A stretch of 38,306 nt of DNA, taken from assembly GCA_937139335.1 (NCBI GenBank), contig CAKZPN010000051.1, forward strand, positions 1 to 38,306, given 5' to 3'. The notes under the pieces were generated by a model. That model was not told the DNA's origin and did no database searches. It was given only the letters and a program-made list of their open reading frames with translations. Each line of letters opens with the position of its first letter. The first letter of the stretch is position 1. Shown here in pieces: positions 1-8,205 of this stretch. Both the position numbers and the translations under genes were made by a program. The DNA comes from an uncultured Roseicyclus sp. GTDB lineage: Bacteria > Pseudomonadota > Alphaproteobacteria > Rhodobacterales > Rhodobacteraceae.

Positions 1-372
1 TACTTCCCGCTGTCCTTCCTGTTCATCCTTGCGCGGATGCAGTCGATCGACACCGACATGTACGAGGCCGCGGACGTCGACGGCGCCTCGCCGTTCCAGA
101 AATTCCGCTACCTGTCGTTGCCGATGCTGATGGGCATCCTGTCGGTCCTGTTCCTGCTGCGCTTCATCTGGACCTTCAACAAGTTCGACGACATCTTCCT
201 GCTGACCGGTGGCAATGCGGGCACGCGCACGCTGACCGTGAACGTCTACGAACAGGCTTTCGCGCTGTCGAACATCGGCGCGGGCGCGGCGGTGGCGGTG
301 GTGATCCTCCTGTGCCTGCTGGTGTTTTCCTGGGGCTTCTTCCGCTTCATCTCGAAGGAGGAAGGGCTGTGA
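1..372 (+). CDS. Sugar ABC transporter permease, MalF/UgpA type (5' end outside window)
   Basis: The reading frame is open from base 1 and ends at a TGA at 370-372, so only the C-terminal 123 residues are present. It carries the conserved cytoplasmic EAA loop of binding-protein-dependent permeases (EAADVDGA followed by a LP pair), which docks onto the ATPase. Two hydrophobic segments follow, one starting MLMGILSVLFLL and one GAGAAVAVVILLCLL. The sequence around FNKFDDIFLLTGG is typical of the first permease of carbohydrate importers. The second permease, a glycosidase and an ATPase follow on the same strand, so this is an inner-membrane subunit of a sugar-type importer. The solute-binding protein gene is probably upstream, outside the window. 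The substrate cannot be read from this fragment. Confidence 0.9.
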   Translation, partial: YFPLSFLFILARMQSIDTDMYEAADVDGASPFQKFRYLSLPMLMGILSVLFLLRFIWTFNKFDDIFLLTGGNAGTRTLTVNVYEQAFALSNIGAGAAVAVVILLCLLVFSWGFFRFISKEEGL

Positions 373-469
373 AGAAGGCGATTTCGCGGCCTTCGGCATC
401 GACCCGCGCGGGGCCCCGCCGCCGGACCCCCGGAGGAATTTGGAAAGCAAAGACGGGGAGGGTCGGCGC

Positions 470-1684
470 ATGAAGGCCTTGCGGTACGGATATGTGACCG
501 GACCGATCCTGGGCGTGCTCTGGGCCTTCGTCGTGGCGACCACCGTCTCGGTTCTGCTGTCCTTCGCGACCGGCGAGGCGTTCCGGCCGGGGCTTTGGGG
601 CTCGGTCGTGATGGGCGCGCTGGTGGGATTGGCGGCGCCGCGGAACAAGGCGCCCTGGGTGCTCGCGCTCGGCGCGGCGGTGATCGCGGTGGCGTTGAGC
701 TACACCGGCGTCAGCCCGATCCACGTCGCGGGCATCGTCGGTCTCGGCGCGCACCTGGCCGCCGGCGGGCTCTTCGGGCTGGCGCTGGCCGGACCGGTGA
801 GCGTGATGATGGCCGGCGCGGGGCGCGGGGCCTTGAGCCGACATGAATGGGAAGAGGCGGTGATCCGCTTTCTCACCGGTTTCGGCTACGTCTTCTTCAC
901 CGCCGCCGTGGCGATCCCCTTCTACGTGATGGTGATGACCTCGCTGAAGACGCAAGGGGAGCTTATCGCCAACCCGCTCGATTTCTCAATCGACCTCAGC
1001 CAGGGCTGGGGCCTGTTCCGGTCCTACCAGGAGCTGTTTCGCGATTTCCGGTTCGGCCAGTACATGTGGACCTCGTTCTACGTGTCGGTGCTGACGGTCT
1101 TCATCACGCTCCTGTTCTCGATCCCCGGCGCCTACGCGGTGGCGCGGCTCAGGTTCCGCGGGCAAAAGGCGCTGGGCCGGTCGATCCTGCTGATCTACAT
1201 GGTGCCGATGATCGTGCTGGCGCTGCCGATCTACATCGCCTTCTCGATGACGGGGCTGCGCAATTCCATCGCCGGGATCGTGATGATCTACCCGGTCACG
1301 ACAATCCCCGTCGCGCTCTACATGCTGCAGGGCTATTTCCGCGGCCTGCCTGCCGAGATCGAGGAGGCGGGGCTGATGGACGGGCTGAACCGGCTGCAGG
1401 TGATCTGGAAGATCACCCTGCCGCTATCGCTGCCGGCGCTGGCGAGCGTGTCGCTCTACGTCTTCATGATCGCCTGGAACGAGTTCCTGCTGGCCTTCAT
1501 GCTGCTCGACGACCCGTCGAAATTCACGCTCACGCGGGGGATCGCCTCGCTCAATTCCTCTGAGATCCCGCGCCAGCACCTGATGGCCGGCGCGGTGGTC
1601 GCGACGGTGCCGGTGATGGCGCTGTTCCTGGGGCTGGAGAAATTCATGACCCGCGGCCTGACCGCGGGAAGCGTCAAGGGATGA
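470..1684 (+). CDS. Sugar ABC transporter permease, MalG type, with an extended N-terminal membrane region
   Basis: Second inner-membrane permease of the importer, 404 residues. The C-terminal ~275 residues are a normal MalG-like permease with an EAA loop (EIEEAGLMDG followed by LPLSLPAL) and about six membrane spans. The first ~125 residues are extra: they contain three or four hydrophobic stretches (such as GPILGVLWAFVVATTVSVLL and VLALGAAVIAVALS), whereas the family is usually about 270-300 residues. I chose the ATG at 470 because GGGGAGGG lies 7 bases upstream. An in-frame TTG at 440 has GGAGG only 3 bases away, which is too close. The gene lies about 100 bases after the first permease and just before the glycosidase. 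The role of the extension is unknown. Confidence 0.88.
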   Translation: MKALRYGYVTGPILGVLWAFVVATTVSVLLSFATGEAFRPGLWGSVVMGALVGLAAPRNKAPWVLALGAAVIAVALSYTGVSPIHVAGIVGLGAHLAAGGLFGLALAGPVSVMMAGAGRGALSRHEWEEAVIRFLTGFGYVFFTAAVAIPFYVMVMTSLKTQGELIANPLDFSIDLSQGWGLFRSYQELFRDFRFGQYMWTSFYVSVLTVFITLLFSIPGAYAVARLRFRGQKALGRSILLIYMVPMIVLALPIYIAFSMTGLRNSIAGIVMIYPVTTIPVALYMLQGYFRGLPAEIEEAGLMDGLNRLQVIWKITLPLSLPALASVSLYVFMIAWNEFLLAFMLLDDPSKFTLTRGIASLNSSEIPRQHLMAGAVVATVPVMALFLGLEKFMTRGLTAGSVKG

Positions 1685-1709
1685 GATCGATGACCGAGGC
1701 CGGGACTGC

Positions 1710-3008
1710 ATGATGGAAGACGACATGGGAACAATGGAATGCTCGGCTCTCGACGCCGAGGCCGAACGCATCCTGCGCCTGAACGACCGGGGCGGCTACA
1801 CCGTGCCCACGGACGGGCTCTACCCCTACCAGTGGAACTGGGATTCCGCCTTTGCCGCGCTGGGCTTCGCCGCCTTCGACATCGACCGCGCCTGGACCGA
1901 GATCGAGACGCTGTTCACGGGTCAATGGGACAACGGGATGGTGCCGCATATCCTGTTCCACCGCCCCGACCCGGGGTATTTCCCGGGGCCGGAGGTCTGG
2001 GGGACTGAGGATGCGCTCGGCCGCGGCGGGGCGCGGCTGCCGTCTTCGGGGATCAGCCAGCCGCCGGTTGCGGCCTCGCTAGCCTGGCGGATCTACCGTG
2101 CCGACCCGGCCGCGGGCCGGGACCGGCTTGCGGCGCTGTTCCCCAAGCTGATGGCCTACCACCGCTGGGTCATGGGCGCGCGCGCGGAAAGCGGGGCGGT
2201 CGCCATCACCCATCCCTGGGAAGCCGGGCGCGACAACGCCCCCGACTGGGACGAGGCGATGGCGGGGATCGACCCGCAAGGCGTCGAGCCCTACACGCGG
2301 CGCGACACCGGCCATGTCGATGCGCGGATGCGGCCGACGAAGGAGGATTACGACCGCTACATCTGGCTGGTGCAATTCGCCAAGGCCCGGCGCTGGGACG
2401 AAGTGGCGATCGCGGCCGAGAGCCCGTTCCGCGTCGCGGACCCGACGCTCACCTTCACCGCGCTGCGTTCCGCCCGCGACCTGCGGGAAGCGGCGGCGAT
2501 GATTGGCGAGGACAGTGGAGAGATCGACGACTGGATCGCCCGGCTGGAGGAGGGCGCGGCAGGCCTCTGGAACGATGCGATCGGGTCATATGACGCGAAG
2601 AACCTGCGCAGCGGGAACTTCGCCGGGTCGCTCTCGAACGCGTCCTTCCTGTCGTGGTGGGGCGGGTTGTCCGACGACCGGCCGCGCGCCGCCTTGACGC
2701 GCATCCTGACAATCTCGGACTACGCGCTGCCCAGCTATGACCCGACGGGGCCGAAGTTCGACGCGCTGCGCTACTGGCGCGGGCCGATCTGGGCGGTGAT
2801 GAACTTCATGGCGGCCAATGGCATGGCCGAGCAGGGCTTGACCGCGGAGGCCGAACGCATCCGCACCGACACCGCCCGGCTCATCGCCGAGAACGGGTTT
2901 GCCGAATATTTCAGCCCGAAGGACGGGACGCCCGCCGGGGGCGGAACCTTCACCTGGACCGCCGCGGTCTGGCTGGCCTGGGCCAGCCCGAGCCGGGGGA
3001 AGGTGTGA
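1710..3008 (+). CDS. GH63-like glycoside hydrolase (mannosyl/glucosylglycerate hydrolase-like)
   Basis: A 432-residue protein without a signal peptide, so probably cytoplasmic. It shows the hallmarks of the GH63/MGH1-like (alpha/alpha)6 hydrolases: an aromatic [12 protein letters not shown] segment near residues 37-48, the [10 protein letters not shown] block (Asp about 175, the position of the family's general acid) and the C-terminal AEYFSPKDG block (Glu about 399, the general base) followed by FTWTAAVWL. Relatives cleave alpha-mannosyl- or alpha-glucosyl-glycerate, or terminal glucose from oligosaccharides. Sitting between the permease and ATPase genes, it most likely hydrolyses the imported sugar or compatible solute. 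The ATG at 1710 has GAGG ten bases upstream; in-frame ATGs at 1713 and 1725 are possible, since conserved sequence starts only later. The exact substrate is inference. Confidence 0.82.
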   Translation: MMEDDMGTMECSALDAEAERILRLNDRGGYTVPTDGLYPYQWNWDSAFAALGFAAFDIDRAWTEIETLFTGQWDNGMVPHILFHRPDPGYFPGPEVWGTEDALGRGGARLPSSGISQPPVAASLAWRIYRADPAAGRDRLAALFPKLMAYHRWVMGARAESGAVAITHPWEAGRDNAPDWDEAMAGIDPQGVEPYTRRDTGHVDARMRPTKEDYDRYIWLVQFAKARRWDEVAIAAESPFRVADPTLTFTALRSARDLREAAAMIGEDSGEIDDWIARLEEGAAGLWNDAIGSYDAKNLRSGNFAGSLSNASFLSWWGGLSDDRPRAALTRILTISDYALPSYDPTGPKFDALRYWRGPIWAVMNFMAANGMAEQGLTAEAERIRTDTARLIAENGFAEYFSPKDGTPAGGGTFTWTAAVWLAWASPSRGKV

Positions 3009-4066
3009 TGGGGTCGATCGAGCTCAGGTCCGTCGAGAAGTGGTTCGGCGAGGCGCAGGTGATCAAGGGCGTCGACCTGTCGGTCGGGGACGGCGAATTC
3101 GTCATCTTCGTCGGCCCCTCGGGCTGCGGAAAATCCACTCTCCTGAGGATGATCGCAGGGCTGGAGGAGACTTCGCGCGGGCAGATCCTGATCGACGGGC
3201 GCGACGCCACCGCCGACCCGCCGTCGAAGCGCGGGCTGGCGATGGTGTTCCAGTCCTATGCGCTTTACCCGCACATGTCGGTGGCCGAGAACATGGGGTT
3301 CTCGCTGAAGACCGCGGGCGCGCCGAAACCCGAGATCGAGGAAAAGGTGGCCGAGGCATCGCGGGTGCTGCGGCTGGACCCCTACCTCGACCGGCGGCCC
3401 AAAGACCTCTCGGGTGGGCAGCGGCAGCGCGTCGCCATCGGGCGGTCCATCGTGCGCGATCCGACGGCTTTCCTGTTCGACGAGCCGCTGTCGAACCTCG
3501 ACGCCTCGCTCCGGGTGGAGATGCGCTACGAGATCGCAAAGCTGCACCAGCACCTGGCCTCGACGATGATCTACGTGACCCATGACCAGGTCGAGGCGAT
3601 GACGCTGGCCGACCGGATCGTGGTGCTCGACTTCGGAACCATCGCGCAGGTCGGGACGCCGCGAGAGCTCTACGAGAACCCCGCCAACCTCTTCGTGGCG
3701 GAGTTCATCGGCAGTCCCAAGATGAATATCCTGCCGTGTTCGGTCGCGGAGGGGCGCTACCGGCTCGCTGGGGGTGGCGAGGGGGCGGCGCCCGGCGCTG
3801 AAGGGGCGGTGAAGCTTGGTATCCGGCCGGAGGCGATCGAGCTGTGCGAACCGGGCGAAGGCGACCTGGGCGGGGTGGTCGACTTGGTCGAATACCTGGG
3901 GTCCGACGTCTTCCTGATCGTCGAGTGCGGCGACGTGGGCAAGGTGACGGTGCGCGTGGACGGCGACAGCGCGCTTCGCGTGGGCGCCGCTGTCGGCCTC
4001 CGCTTCGCGGCAAAGCGACTGCATTTCTTCGATGATCGCGGCAAGGCGCTGATGTCCCACGCCTGA
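3008..4066 (+). CDS. Sugar ABC transporter ATP-binding protein, UgpC/MalK/MsmK family
   Basis: The 352-residue ATPase that powers the upstream permeases from the cytoplasmic side. The Walker A motif is GPSGCGKST, the Q-loop follows in [13 protein letters not shown], the signature is [13 protein letters not shown], Walker B is [11 protein letters not shown] and the switch histidine lies in [13 protein letters not shown]. From about residue 235 there is a C-terminal regulatory region with the GIRPEAIEL block of the MalK/UgpC TOBE-type domain, so this is a carbohydrate-importer ATPase and not an exporter. The start ATG at 3008 overlaps the stop of the glycosidase gene (TGATG) with GGGGAAGG just upstream, which indicates translational coupling. 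The operon appears to end here; 197 bases separate it from the next gene. Confidence 0.93.
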   Translation: MGSIELRSVEKWFGEAQVIKGVDLSVGDGEFVIFVGPSGCGKSTLLRMIAGLEETSRGQILIDGRDATADPPSKRGLAMVFQSYALYPHMSVAENMGFSLKTAGAPKPEIEEKVAEASRVLRLDPYLDRRPKDLSGGQRQRVAIGRSIVRDPTAFLFDEPLSNLDASLRVEMRYEIAKLHQHLASTMIYVTHDQVEAMTLADRIVVLDFGTIAQVGTPRELYENPANLFVAEFIGSPKMNILPCSVAEGRYRLAGGGEGAAPGAEGAVKLGIRPEAIELCEPGEGDLGGVVDLVEYLGSDVFLIVECGDVGKVTVRVDGDSALRVGAAVGLRFAAKRLHFFDDRGKALMSHA

Positions 4067-4203
4067 GTGGTGACGATGGCAAGAACATCGACGGGCAGGT
4101 CGACTGGGACGTGCAGACCGTGGCCACGCCGCTCCGGTCCTGCCTCCTGTGGGGCATTCTCCCGCGCGGGCGGCGCATCCTTCCGTCCGGTTCCGGGCCA
4201 GGG

Positions 4204-4238
4204 TTGACAGGTGCTGGTCACTCCTGTCCAACAGCACC
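4204..4238 (+). promoter_or_regulatory. Candidate promoter/operator upstream of the large glycosyltransferase
   Basis: The gap 4067-4263 contains a perfect -35-like TTGACA at 4204-4209. Directly overlapping it are two interleaved inverted repeats, GACAGG (4206-4211) with CCTGTC (4223-4228) and GGTGCTG (4210-4216) with CAGCACC (4232-4238). I see no convincing -10 at the proper distance. The repeats could be an operator or form alternative hairpins. This is weak evidence from pattern only. Confidence 0.25.
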
Positions 4239-4263
4239 ACATGCAACGAAATGAGCCTGTCCC

Positions 4264-7200
4264 ATGACCCTCTCCACACTTGTTGAAAGTGCTATCCTGG
4301 CCCAGGGCGAGATTTTCGTGCACGCGTCCCCGCAGGCGAACGCAGAGGGCCTATCCATCGCATGCGACGGCCAGTTTGCGCTTCTCGAGCCGGTCATGGA
4401 CGGTGATTTCCACCCAAAGAACCTGCCGTTCCGCCGCGCCTTTTCCTACCCGGCCGATGGTATCGAGGTGGAGCAATACTTGTTCGACGGAACGCCCGAG
4501 GACCTTGGGACGGAGGCGATGGTCAACGCGCTTCCCGACTGGTCGCTCGAGAACGGACGGACCCTGCAGTTGCGCATCGAAGGCTTCGAGACACCGCACC
4601 TGATCGGCATCCAGCAGCGGGTCGTCGTTCCGGCGTCGGAAGAGCCGCGCATCTTCGAGGCGAAGATCGCCGCGCATCGCTGCGACGCCGTTCTGATCAT
4701 TCGGTTCGATCCGGGTTCCGCCGACGACGCCGTCGAGATCGAGGTGCCGTTCGAGGCGCATCACAAGGGCGGTCGGCTGGCCGAGTCCTATCAAAGTGTT
4801 TCGGCGACCTGCCCTTTCAAGGGCGTCGATGTGACGGTTTCGCTTCAGGTTAGATACGTCCGCTACCGCGCCGACGACGAAGACAACTACCCCTATATCT
4901 TCCTCGCGAACGCCCAGGTGGTCGGAAAGACGGCCGCGCGCGTGCTGATCCAGCCCAAGCATCAGGTGGTTGGCAAGTCGGACGGCGGCCTGTGGCTGCG
5001 CGGTCGCGTGCCGCTGTTCACCTCCGAAGGTGACACCCCTTTCATGCTGTGGTGCGGGGACGAGACGGTGCCGCTCTTCGAGCCTGAAAGCAACGACGTC
5101 ACGCTGGTCGACGACTATGGCCACACGCTGGTGCTCAAGGCGCGCGTGCCGCAGACCATGATGCTGTTCGTTGACGGCGCGCCGGTCGAAAGCGTGCACA
5201 TCCGCCCGGACGAGACGCCGATCCGCCTGCCGGCAAGTTGTCTGCGGGGGGAGATCGTCGACATATCCATCCGCGACCTGTCAGGCAGCCAGGTGTTTCT
5301 CTCACTGCCCGTGCTGGCGCCGCGCATTCTCACCCCCCAAGACGTGCTGGCGCGGGAATCGCGGGCCCCATTCCCGACCGATCTGACGGTGCGGGCCAAC
5401 CACCGCTACCGGGCACTGCGGGCACATCTGAAGGACCCGATCGAAGGTCTTGATCCCGCCTCGCTGGCCACCGCGCTCGACACGCTCGACCGGACCTTCG
5501 ACACGTTGAAGCTCAAGCCGATCAGTTTTCCCGAAGTTGCCGAGCCGGTCGTGAGCGTGATCATTCCCGCCCACAACAAGGTCAACGTCACCTACTACGG
5601 TCTCTGCGCGCTGCTGTTGGCGCACAACAAGACCAGTTTCGAAGTCATCGTCGTCGACGACGCCTCGACCGACGAGACCGCCGAGCTGGAAACGCTGGTC
5701 TCCGGTATCCGGGTGATCCACAACACCGAGGCGCAGCGCTTCATCCGGGCCTGCAATTCCGGTGTCGCCGAGGCGCGGGGCGAATACATCGTGCTGCTCA
5801 ACAACGACACCGAGCCGACCGTGGGCTGGCTCGACGCCTTGGTCGACGCCTTTGGCCGGTTCGACAATGTCGGGCTTGTGGGCTCCAAGCTGCTCTATCC
5901 GGATGGCGCCCTGCAGGACGCCGGCGGCATCATCTGGGGCAGCGGCAACCCGTGGAACTACGGAAATCGCGCTAACCCGTGGGACCCCCGGTTCTGCTAT
6001 GCCCGCCAGGCCGATTACCTGTCGGGCGCGGCGATGATGACCACCCGCGCGATCTGGGACCATGTCGGCGGCCTGTCCTCCTACCTCCAGCCGATGTATT
6101 TCGAGGACACCGATTTCGCCTTCAAGGTGCGCGAGGCCGGCTTCAAGACCTGGTTCATCCCGTCCTCGGTCGTCTACCACTTCGAAGGCATGACCAGCGG
6201 CACGGACACGGCGCAGGGCTTCAAGCGATACCAGGAAATCAACCGCCCCAAGTTCAAGCGCCGCTGGGCCAGGGATTACGCCTCCTTCGGCAAGGAAGGC
6301 ATCCTGCCCGACCTCGAAAAAGATCGCGGCATCTCCGGGCGCGTGCTCTTCATCGACTACGCCACCCCGCGCGGGGATCGCGATGCCGGCTCCTACGCCG
6401 CGCTGCGCGAGATCGAACTGGTGCAGTCGCTGGGCTACAAGGTCACGTTCCTGCCTCAGAATCTCGCGCATCTCGGCAGCTACACCGACGAGATGGAGCG
6501 TAACGGCGTCGAGGTCATCACCGCGCCTTTCCACCTCTCGTTGGGCGAGTTCCTGGAAAAGCGCGCCGCCGAATTCGACGCGGTCTACATCACCCGCTAC
6601 TATGTCGCGCAGGAGACCATTGCCCGCATCCGCCAGCACGCGCCGGACGCCAAGATCATCCTCAACAACGCCGACCTGCATTTCCTGCGCGAGTTGCGCG
6701 CCGCGATGAGCGAGAACGACGCCACCCGTCTCGCCGCCATGCGCAGCATCCGCCAGCAGGAGCTCGACATGATGCGCAAGGCCGACGTCGTGCTCAGCTA
6801 CAACGAGGTGGAGCATTCGGTCATCGCCTCCCACACCGACGGCGAGGCGCGCGTGATGACCTGCCCCTGGGTGGTCGACATCCCCGAGAAGACGCCGCCG
6901 CTGAAGGGCCGCGCGGGCCTGTCCTTCCTCGGCAGTTTCAACCATCACCCGAATACCGAGGGCGTGAAATGGTTCTGTTCCGAGGTCATGCCGCTGCTTG
7001 ACGGCCCCGGCACGCATCTCACCATCTACGGCTCGGCCATGGGCGAGGACATCGAGGCGCTGGCCTCCGACCAGATCGACCCTGCCGGTTTCGTCGAGAA
7101 CCTCGCCGACGCCTACGATCGCCACCGCATCTTCGTCGCCCCGCTGCTGTCGGGCGCGGGGATCAAGGGCAAGGTGCTCAGCGCCCTCGCCCACGGCATC

Positions 7201-7443
7201 CCGACCGTTCTGAGCCCGGTCGCCGCCGAAGGCATCGGCTTGCGCAGCGGCCTTGATTGCGTCATCGTGGAACACCCGCGCGACTGGGCCGAGGCAATCA
7301 CGCGCCTGTCACTTGACGACAAGCTCTGGACCGCCATCTCTAGCTCTTCAAGGGCCTACGCGGCGGAACGCTTCTCCTTCGCCGCCGGGCGGGAGAAAAT
7401 GAAGGCCGCTTTCGAGGCAGTGGATCTGTTCGGGGCGGTGTGA
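4264..7443 (+). CDS. Large two-domain glycosyltransferase (unknown N-terminal region, GT2, GT4-like)
   Basis: A 1059-residue protein without clear membrane spans. Residues 1 to about 420 are a mostly beta-rich region I do not recognise. Residues about 428-660 are a GT2 (GT-A fold) domain: it opens VVSVIIPAHNK, has VVDDAS near 462, the metal-binding LLNNDTEP near 511-518, and YFEDTDFAFKVREAGF near 612. Residues about 690-1050 are a GT4-like GT-B domain with RVLFIDYATPRGD at its start and the donor-binding GAGIKGKVLSALAHGIPTV near 965. The protein therefore probably adds two sugars in succession to a surface glycan. The start ATG has no strong ribosome site. The sulfotransferase-like gene follows after 7 bases, and mannose-nucleotide and GT61 genes lie opposite, which supports capsule or exopolysaccharide assembly. 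Acceptor and donor sugars are unknown. Confidence 0.88.
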   Translation: MTLSTLVESAILAQGEIFVHASPQANAEGLSIACDGQFALLEPVMDGDFHPKNLPFRRAFSYPADGIEVEQYLFDGTPEDLGTEAMVNALPDWSLENGRTLQLRIEGFETPHLIGIQQRVVVPASEEPRIFEAKIAAHRCDAVLIIRFDPGSADDAVEIEVPFEAHHKGGRLAESYQSVSATCPFKGVDVTVSLQVRYVRYRADDEDNYPYIFLANAQVVGKTAARVLIQPKHQVVGKSDGGLWLRGRVPLFTSEGDTPFMLWCGDETVPLFEPESNDVTLVDDYGHTLVLKARVPQTMMLFVDGAPVESVHIRPDETPIRLPASCLRGEIVDISIRDLSGSQVFLSLPVLAPRILTPQDVLARESRAPFPTDLTVRANHRYRALRAHLKDPIEGLDPASLATALDTLDRTFDTLKLKPISFPEVAEPVVSVIIPAHNKVNVTYYGLCALLLAHNKTSFEVIVVDDASTDETAELETLVSGIRVIHNTEAQRFIRACNSGVAEARGEYIVLLNNDTEPTVGWLDALVDAFGRFDNVGLVGSKLLYPDGALQDAGGIIWGSGNPWNYGNRANPWDPRFCYARQADYLSGAAMMTTRAIWDHVGGLSSYLQPMYFEDTDFAFKVREAGFKTWFIPSSVVYHFEGMTSGTDTAQGFKRYQEINRPKFKRRWARDYASFGKEGILPDLEKDRGISGRVLFIDYATPRGDRDAGSYAALREIELVQSLGYKVTFLPQNLAHLGSYTDEMERNGVEVITAPFHLSLGEFLEKRAAEFDAVYITRYYVAQETIARIRQHAPDAKIILNNADLHFLRELRAAMSENDATRLAAMRSIRQQELDMMRKADVVLSYNEVEHSVIASHTDGEARVMTCPWVVDIPEKTPPLKGRAGLSFLGSFNHHPNTEGVKWFCSEVMPLLDGPGTHLTIYGSAMGEDIEALASDQIDPAGFVENLADAYDRHRIFVAPLLSGAGIKGKVLSALAHGIPTVLSPVAAEGIGLRSGLDCVIVEHPRDWAEAITRLSLDDKLWTAISSSSRAYAAERFSFAAGREKMKAAFEAVDLFGAV

Positions 7444-7450
7444 GGACCGA

Positions 7451-8152
7451 TTGACCGAAGACCGAACCATCATTCTGCACTATCACCTGTTCAAGAACGC
7501 CGGAACATCGGTCGATGCGATCCTGAAACGGAACTTCGCGGGCAAATGGGTCACGCGCGAATTCCCGCAGATGGGTGGCAACAACACGCCGCTCGTCGAA
7601 CAGTGGATCCGCGACACGCCCGAGGCCATTGCCTATTCCTCGCACACGATGATGGGGCCGATCCCGAAGATCGAGGGCGTGCGCGTGATCTCCTTTATGC
7701 TGCTGCGCGACCCGATCGAGCGGATCAAGTCCGCCTACCGGTTCGAGCGCACGCAAGCCGCCGACACCTGGGGCGCGCGGCTGGCCAAGGAGCAAGACTT
7801 CGAAGGCTACGTCCGCGCAAGGCTGGCCCGTCCGGGCGACCGCCAGTGCCGCAACTTCCAGACCTACCGCCTGGCGAGCATGGTGCCGGGAGAGGGAACG
7901 GAGTTGGAGCGGGCGAAGCGCGCGCTGGAGGAGTTGACGGTTGTGGGGAGGGTGGAGGAGTTTGGGGTGGCGTTGGAGCGGTTGGGGAGTGAGGTCGCGA
8001 TGTTCGCGACACATTTCAAGGTCGATACTGTCATGTCCAATTCATCTCGGGGACGTGACGCCGTGACCCTGACTGACGATATGTTAGGCGTGCTCCGATC
8101 CGAAAATGGGCATGACCGCGCCCTCTTTAACGCACACCAGGACGCCGCATGA
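7451..8152 (+). CDS. Sulfotransferase-family protein
   Basis: A 233-residue protein with the two PAPS-binding elements of the sulfotransferase family: a 5'-phosphosulfate-type loop in HYHLFKNAGTSVDAIL (residues about 10-25) and a 3'-phosphate-type block in LLRDPIERIKSAY (about 84-96). Members transfer sulfate from PAPS to carbohydrate hydroxyls, so modification of the polysaccharide made by the neighbouring glycosyltransferases is the likely role. The start is TTG at 7451, 7 bases after the stop of the preceding gene, with GAGGA upstream; no ATG fits. It is short for the family. Bases 7918-7996 near the 3' end use rare GGG, AGG, TTG and AGT codons and are strikingly G-rich, so the C-terminal part may be recombined. 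The gene converges with the GT61 gene. Confidence 0.75.
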   Translation: MTEDRTIILHYHLFKNAGTSVDAILKRNFAGKWVTREFPQMGGNNTPLVEQWIRDTPEAIAYSSHTMMGPIPKIEGVRVISFMLLRDPIERIKSAYRFERTQAADTWGARLAKEQDFEGYVRARLARPGDRQCRNFQTYRLASMVPGEGTELERAKRALEELTVVGRVEEFGVALERLGSEVAMFATHFKVDTVMSNSSRGRDAVTLTDDMLGVLRSENGHDRALFNAHQDAA

Positions 8153-8205
8153 AGATTTCGGTTAATGGAATCTGACAAACGCGACCGCCGTCACAGCTTC
8201 TGATC

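Noticed and set aside
440..469. TTG start for the second permease
   Set aside because: GGAGG is only 3 bases from it, whereas the ATG at 470 has a well-spaced GGGGAGGG.
4076..4210. Small open frame in the gap after the ABC ATPase gene
   Set aside because: Its translation is Arg/Pro/Ser-rich without a ribosome site or any recognisable feature.
5302..7275. Minus-strand frame opposite the large glycosyltransferase
   Set aside because: No recognisable motif and the plus strand encodes clear GT2 and GT4 domains in the same bases.
8153..8205. Bidirectional terminator between the convergent sulfotransferase and GT61 genes
   Set aside because: The 53 bases show no stem with a flanking T-run.
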